Shown: positions 31,917 through 35,397 of the stretch, piece after piece | Layout: the number at the start of each line of letters is the position of its first letter | Position numbering within the stretch: the first letter of the stretch is position 1 | From: Pseudomonadota bacterium | Lineage (GTDB): Bacteria; Pseudomonadota; Gammaproteobacteria; Xanthomonadales; Xanthomonadaceae | Length of the DNA: 35,397 nt | Assembly: GCA_023430045.1 (NCBI GenBank) | Contig: JAEZCF010000100.1 | Span: forward strand, 1 to 35,397 | Direction of reading: 5' to 3' | Notes under the pieces: model-generated | What the model was told of the DNA's origin: nothing | The model's input: only the letters and a program-made list of their open reading frames with translations | Databases searched by the model: none | Made by a program: the position numbers and the translations under genes

Positions 31917-33500
31917 ATGAGTGCCGACCTGCTGCCCGTTCGCCGGGCCCTGCTTTCCGTTTCCGACAAGACCGGCCTGGTCGAACTGGCCACCGCGCTG
32001 TCCGCACGTGGCGTGGAGCTGCTTTCCACCGGCGGCACCGCCAAGGCGATCCGCGATGCCGGCCTGCCGGTGAAGGACGTCGCCGACGTCACCGGCTTCC
32101 CCGAAATGATGGACGGGCGGGTCAAGACGCTGCACCCGAAGGTGCATGGCGGCCTGCTCGGCCGCGCCGGTACCGATGACGCGGTGATGGCCGAACACGG
32201 CATCGGCGCCATCGACCTGCTGGTGCTGAACCTGTATCCGTTCGAATCGGTCACTGCCAAGGCTGACTGCACCCTGGCCGACGCCGTGGAGAACATCGAT
32301 ATCGGCGGCCCGGCCATGCTGCGTTCGGCAGCGAAGAACTTCGCCCGTGTCGCCGTGGCGACCGATCCGTCGCAGTACGCCGAGCTGCTGGCTTCCCTTG
32401 AAGCCAACGATGGCCAGCTGTCGGCAGCCATCCGCTTCGCCTTCTCGGTGGCCGCGTTCAACCGCGTCGCCCAGTACGACGCAGCGATCAGCAACTATCT
32501 TTCCGCCGTGACCTCCACCGCCGCAGCCGTTCCCGCACGCGGCGAGTTCCCGGCGCAGATGAACTCAAGCTTCGTGAAGGTGATGGACCTGCGCTACGGC
32601 GAGAACCCGCACCAGAGCGGCGCGTTCTATCGCGACCTGTATCCGGTGCCGGGCACGCTGGCCACCTTCCAGCAGCTGCAGGGCAAGGAACTGAGCTACA
32701 ACAACCTGGCCGATGCCGATGCGGCGTGGGAATGCGTACGCCAGTTCGACGCGCCGGCCTGCGTGATCGTCAAGCATGCCAACCCGTGCGGCGTGGCCGT
32801 CGGTGCGGGCAACGGCGATGCCTACGAGCTGGCCTATGCCACCGACCCGACCAGCGCCTTCGGCGGCATCATCGCCTTCAACAAGCCGCTCGATGCGGCC
32901 ACCGCGCAGGTGATCCTGGACCGCCAGTTCGTTGAAGTGCTGATCGCGCCGGACTACGAGCCTGCCGCCCTGGAGTACGCCACGAAGAAGGCCAATGTGC
33001 GCGTGCTGCGCATCCCGCACGGCGATGGCCTGAACAACTTCGACAGCAAGCGGATCGGCTCCGGCCTGCTGCTGCAGTCGTCGGACAACCGCGGCATGAG
33101 CCGTGATGAACTGAAGGTGGTCAGTGCACTGGCGCCGACGGACAAGCAGTTCACCGACCTGCTGTTCGCCTGGAAGGTGGCCAAGTTCGTGAAGTCCAAT
33201 GCAATCGTCTATGCAAAGGACAATCGCACCATCGGCGTGGGCGCCGGGCAGATGAGCCGCGTGTATTCCGCGCGCATCGCCGGCATCAAGGCGGCCGATG
33301 CGAACCTGGTAGTCGAGGGTTCGGTGATGGCCTCCGATGCGTTCTTCCCGTTCCGCGATGGCATCGATGCGGCCGCCGCCGCCGGCATCAAGGCCGTGAT
33401 CCAGCCGGGCGGTTCCATGCGCGATGCCGAAGTGATCGCCGCGGCTGATGAGCATGGCATCGCCATGGTGTTCACTGGCGTACGCCACTTCCGGCATTGA
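31917..33500 (+). CDS. purH: bifunctional AICAR transformylase/IMP cyclohydrolase
   Basis: The 527-residue enzyme does the last two steps of IMP synthesis. The N-terminal IMP cyclohydrolase domain has ALLSVSDKTGLVELATAL, LLSTGGTAKAIRDAGL, FPEMMDGRVKTLHPKVHGGLL and NLYPFE. The C-terminal AICAR transformylase domain has DLRYGENPHQSGAFY, LQGKELSYNNLADADAAWE, the catalytic KHANPCGVAVG and SDAFFPFRDGID. The length is normal. The start is clear from the family, but no Shine-Dalgarno is evident. It lies just after a promoter-bearing tandem duplication. purD follows after 73 bp. Confidence 0.98.
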   Translation: MSADLLPVRRALLSVSDKTGLVELATALSARGVELLSTGGTAKAIRDAGLPVKDVADVTGFPEMMDGRVKTLHPKVHGGLLGRAGTDDAVMAEHGIGAIDLLVLNLYPFESVTAKADCTLADAVENIDIGGPAMLRSAAKNFARVAVATDPSQYAELLASLEANDGQLSAAIRFAFSVAAFNRVAQYDAAISNYLSAVTSTAAAVPARGEFPAQMNSSFVKVMDLRYGENPHQSGAFYRDLYPVPGTLATFQQLQGKELSYNNLADADAAWECVRQFDAPACVIVKHANPCGVAVGAGNGDAYELAYATDPTSAFGGIIAFNKPLDAATAQVILDRQFVEVLIAPDYEPAALEYATKKANVRVLRIPHGDGLNNFDSKRIGSGLLLQSSDNRGMSRDELKVVSALAPTDKQFTDLLFAWKVAKFVKSNAIVYAKDNRTIGVGAGQMSRVYSARIAGIKAADANLVVEGSVMASDAFFPFRDGIDAAAAAGIKAVIQPGGSMRDAEVIAAADEHGIAMVFTGVRHFRH

Positions 33501-33519
33501 TGGACGGGGCCCTGCCCCG

Positions 33520-33541
33520 GTAGAGCCGACCCAGGGTCGGC
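33520..33541 (+). repeat. SMAG-like element between purH and purD
   Basis: GTAGA followed by the stem GCCGACCC-A-GGGTCGGC. It is a variant of the GTAG repeat family within the purH-purD gap, where it may affect relative mRNA stability of the two genes. A GGGGC-CCT-GCCCC stem directly precedes it. Confidence 0.7.
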
Positions 33542-33573
33542 TGCCTTCTGATCCCCTTCGAGATGCAGATACC

Positions 33574-34878
33574 ATGAAACTCCTCGTCATCGGCTCCGGC
33601 GGCCGCGAACACGCCCTGGCATGGAAGCTGGCCCAGTCTCCACGCGTCACTGAAGTGATCGTGGCGCCGGGCAATGCCGGCACCGCCAGCGAGGACAAGT
33701 GTCGCAACGTCGCGGTCAAGGTCACCGACATCGATGGCCTGCTCACGCTGGCGCAATCCGAAGGCATCGCGCTGACCGTGGTCGGCCCGGAAGTGCCGCT
33801 GGTGGCCGGTGTGGTGGACCGTTTCCGCGAAGCGGGCCTGCGCATCTTCGGCCCCACCGCCGCCGCCGCACAGCTGGAAGGCAGCAAGGCCTATGCGAAG
33901 GAGTTCCTTGCGCGCCACGGCATTCCCACCGCGTTCTACGCGGTTCACAGCGAGGTGGACGCCGCGCTGGCGTATGTCCGCGGGAAGGGTGCGCCGATCG
34001 TGGTCAAGGCCGATGGCCTGGCCGCCGGCAAGGGCGTGATCGTGGCAATGACGCTGGAAGAGGCCGAGCACGCGGTGCGCGACATGCTGTCGGGCAATGC
34101 CTTCGGCGATGCCGGTGCGCGCGTGGTGATCGAGGAATATCTGGAAGGCGAGGAGGCCAGCTTCATCAGCATGGTCGACGGCACCACCGCGCTGCCGATG
34201 GCCACCTCGCAGGACCACAAACGCGTGGGCGACGGCGATACCGGCCCCAACACGGGCGGCATGGGCGCGTACTCGCCGGCGCCGGTGGTCACGCCCGAGG
34301 TGCATGCGCGGATCATGCGCGAGGTGGTGGAGCCGACCGTGGCCGGCATGGCCGCCGACGGCGCCACGTTCACCGGCTTCCTTTACGCCGGGCTGATGAT
34401 CGACGCCAGCGGCGCGCCCAAGGTGATCGAGTTCAACGTGCGCTTCGGCGACCCGGAAACCCAGCCGGTGATGCTGCGCCTGCAGTCGGACCTGCTGGAA
34501 CTGGTCGAGGCGGCGATCGACGGCCACCTGCACGAGGTGGAAGCGAAGTGGGATCCGCGCCCCTCGCTGGGCGTGGTGATGGCCGCGCGGCCGTATCCGG
34601 AGTCGCCGGTCACCGGCGAGGTGATCACCGGACTGGATGCGGTGCCGGGCGATGTCGAAAACGGCGATGCCAAGGTGTTCCATGCCGGCACCGCGCTGGA
34701 TGCGCAGGGCCAGGTGGTCAGCGCCGGCGGCCGGGTGCTGTGCGTGACCGCGCTGGGCGACAGCGTGGCCCAGGCACAGCAGCGCGCGCATGCCGGCGTG
34801 GACGCGATCCACTGGGACAGCGCCTTCCACCGCCGCGACATCGGCTGGCGCGCGATCGCGCGCGAGCAGGGCCACTGA
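33574..34878 (+). CDS. purD: phosphoribosylamine-glycine ligase
   Basis: The 434-residue enzyme joins phosphoribosylamine and glycine with ATP in purine synthesis. It starts MKLLVIGSGGREHALAWKLAQS, has VVGPEVPLVAGVVDRF and an ATP-grasp core with IVVKADGLAAGKGVIVA, EEYLEGEEASFISMVDG, SQDHKRVGDGDTGPNTGGMGAYSPAP and VIEFNVRFGDPETQPVMLRL. The ATG at 33574 gives the normal family N-terminus; the longer frame upstream overlaps purH. The next gene starts 3 bases after its stop. Confidence 0.98.
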   Translation: MKLLVIGSGGREHALAWKLAQSPRVTEVIVAPGNAGTASEDKCRNVAVKVTDIDGLLTLAQSEGIALTVVGPEVPLVAGVVDRFREAGLRIFGPTAAAAQLEGSKAYAKEFLARHGIPTAFYAVHSEVDAALAYVRGKGAPIVVKADGLAAGKGVIVAMTLEEAEHAVRDMLSGNAFGDAGARVVIEEYLEGEEASFISMVDGTTALPMATSQDHKRVGDGDTGPNTGGMGAYSPAPVVTPEVHARIMREVVEPTVAGMAADGATFTGFLYAGLMIDASGAPKVIEFNVRFGDPETQPVMLRLQSDLLELVEAAIDGHLHEVEAKWDPRPSLGVVMAARPYPESPVTGEVITGLDAVPGDVENGDAKVFHAGTALDAQGQVVSAGGRVLCVTALGDSVAQAQQRAHAGVDAIHWDSAFHRRDIGWRAIAREQGH

Positions 34879-34881
34879 GCC

Positions 34882-35394
34882 ATGGCAGGTCGCGTCGACC
34901 CGTTCCGCGCGATCGCCATCAGCCAGCTGGCCCGTGCGCTGGAAGCCGGCGGCCGCTCCGTGGTGCACATGGAGTTCGGCCAGCCGTCCACCCCGGCGCC
35001 GGCCGCGGCGCTGGCGGCGGTGCGGCAGGCCCTGGACCGCGACCCGCCCGGCTACTGGGAAAGCACGCCGCTGCGCGAGCGCATCGGCCGCTACTACCGC
35101 GAGCAGCACGGCGTGGACGTGGACCCGGCGCGCATCCTGCTCACCTGCGGCGCCTCCCCGGCGCTGCTGCTGGCCCTGCTGTGCCGCTTCCAGCCCGGTG
35201 ACCGCATCGCCTTCGCCCGGCCCGGCTACATCGCCTACCGCAACACCACCGTGGCCGCACACATGCAGCCGGTGGAGATCGGCTGCGGCCCGGAAAGCCG
35301 CTACCAGCTCACCGCGGCGGCGATCGCCGCGCTGGACCCGCCACCGGCCGGGGTGATCCTGGCCAGCCCGCCCGAGCCGATCACCGCGGTGTAG
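34882..35394 (+). CDS. class I aminotransferase, N-terminal part, cut at contig end
   Basis: The frame gives 170 residues of a fold-type I pyridoxal-phosphate aminotransferase: VVHMEFGQPSTPAPAAALAAV, GYWESTPLRERIGRYYREQHGVDVDPARILLTCGASPALLLALL and ARPGYIAYRN. Normal members have about 380 residues, and the catalytic Lys lies beyond this point. It ends ILASPPEPITAV and a TAG 3 bases before the window end, exactly where ASPxNPTG is expected. The last ~27 bases look like a noisy copy of the codons for that motif, so the stop is probably a sequencing or assembly error rather than a mutation. The ATG lies 3 bp after purD, suggesting a shared transcript. Confidence 0.8.
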   Translation: MAGRVDPFRAIAISQLARALEAGGRSVVHMEFGQPSTPAPAAALAAVRQALDRDPPGYWESTPLRERIGRYYREQHGVDVDPARILLTCGASPALLLALLCRFQPGDRIAFARPGYIAYRNTTVAAHMQPVEIGCGPESRYQLTAAAIAALDPPPAGVILASPPEPITAV

Positions 35395-35397
35395 AAC

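Overview
The window reads as a chromosomal contig from a Stenotrophomonas species (Xanthomonadaceae; S. maltophilia group is likely). Three things point there: uniformly high GC, the gene order prmA - DUF3426 - fis - purH - purD, and many 22-25 bp GTAG-headed stem-loop repeats of the SMAG/REP type known from S. maltophilia. There are no tRNA or rRNA genes, CRISPR arrays, integrases or transposases. Both ends look like contig edges: the first ~50 bases are degenerate, and the last gene stops inside a conserved aminotransferase motif.

Layout. (1) 52-1822: a short-chain dehydrogenase divergent from a LysR regulator. (2) 1920-4436: a large chemoreceptor with a near-consensus sigma-28 (FliA) promoter. 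(3) 4680-7893: a two-gene operon encoding a RecF/PtuA-like AAA ATPase and a PtuB-like HNH nuclease, probably anti-phage. The ATPase carries an N-terminal domain that looks like a copy of the HNH partner without the catalytic histidine. This is the strongest candidate for an undescribed system. (4) 7910-9217: an OprB-type porin. (5) 9379-12231: a DNA-repair block (DUF72, Fpg/Nei glycosylase and a GIY-YIG-like protein with overlapping ends, and a divergent 3-methyladenine glycosylase). (6) 12280-13417: a 23-residue membrane peptide and a larger membrane protein. (7) 13565-18391: a full-length Lhr helicase. (8) 18609-22578: a TetR regulator with a clear operator, a TonB-dependent receptor and an exported tyrosine phosphatase. 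(9) 22619-24263: a MarR regulator with two matching operators, a tautomerase and an isochorismatase-family hydrolase. (10) 24264-25355: a long structured leader and two unknown coupled genes.

The rest is mainly core metabolism and housekeeping: aroQ-accB-accC (3-dehydroquinase; biotin carrier and biotin carboxylase of acetyl-CoA carboxylase), two unknown envelope proteins, prmA, a DUF3426 membrane protein, fis, purH, purD and the start of a class I aminotransferase. Between fis and purH lies an approximate tandem duplication of 155/165 bp. It copies the last codons of fis and the probable purH promoter, and each copy contains SMAG repeats.

Start sites were chosen from Shine-Dalgarno sequences, signal peptides and family lengths, so several differ from the longest open frame. 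Family names come from motif recognition by eye; no database search was run.
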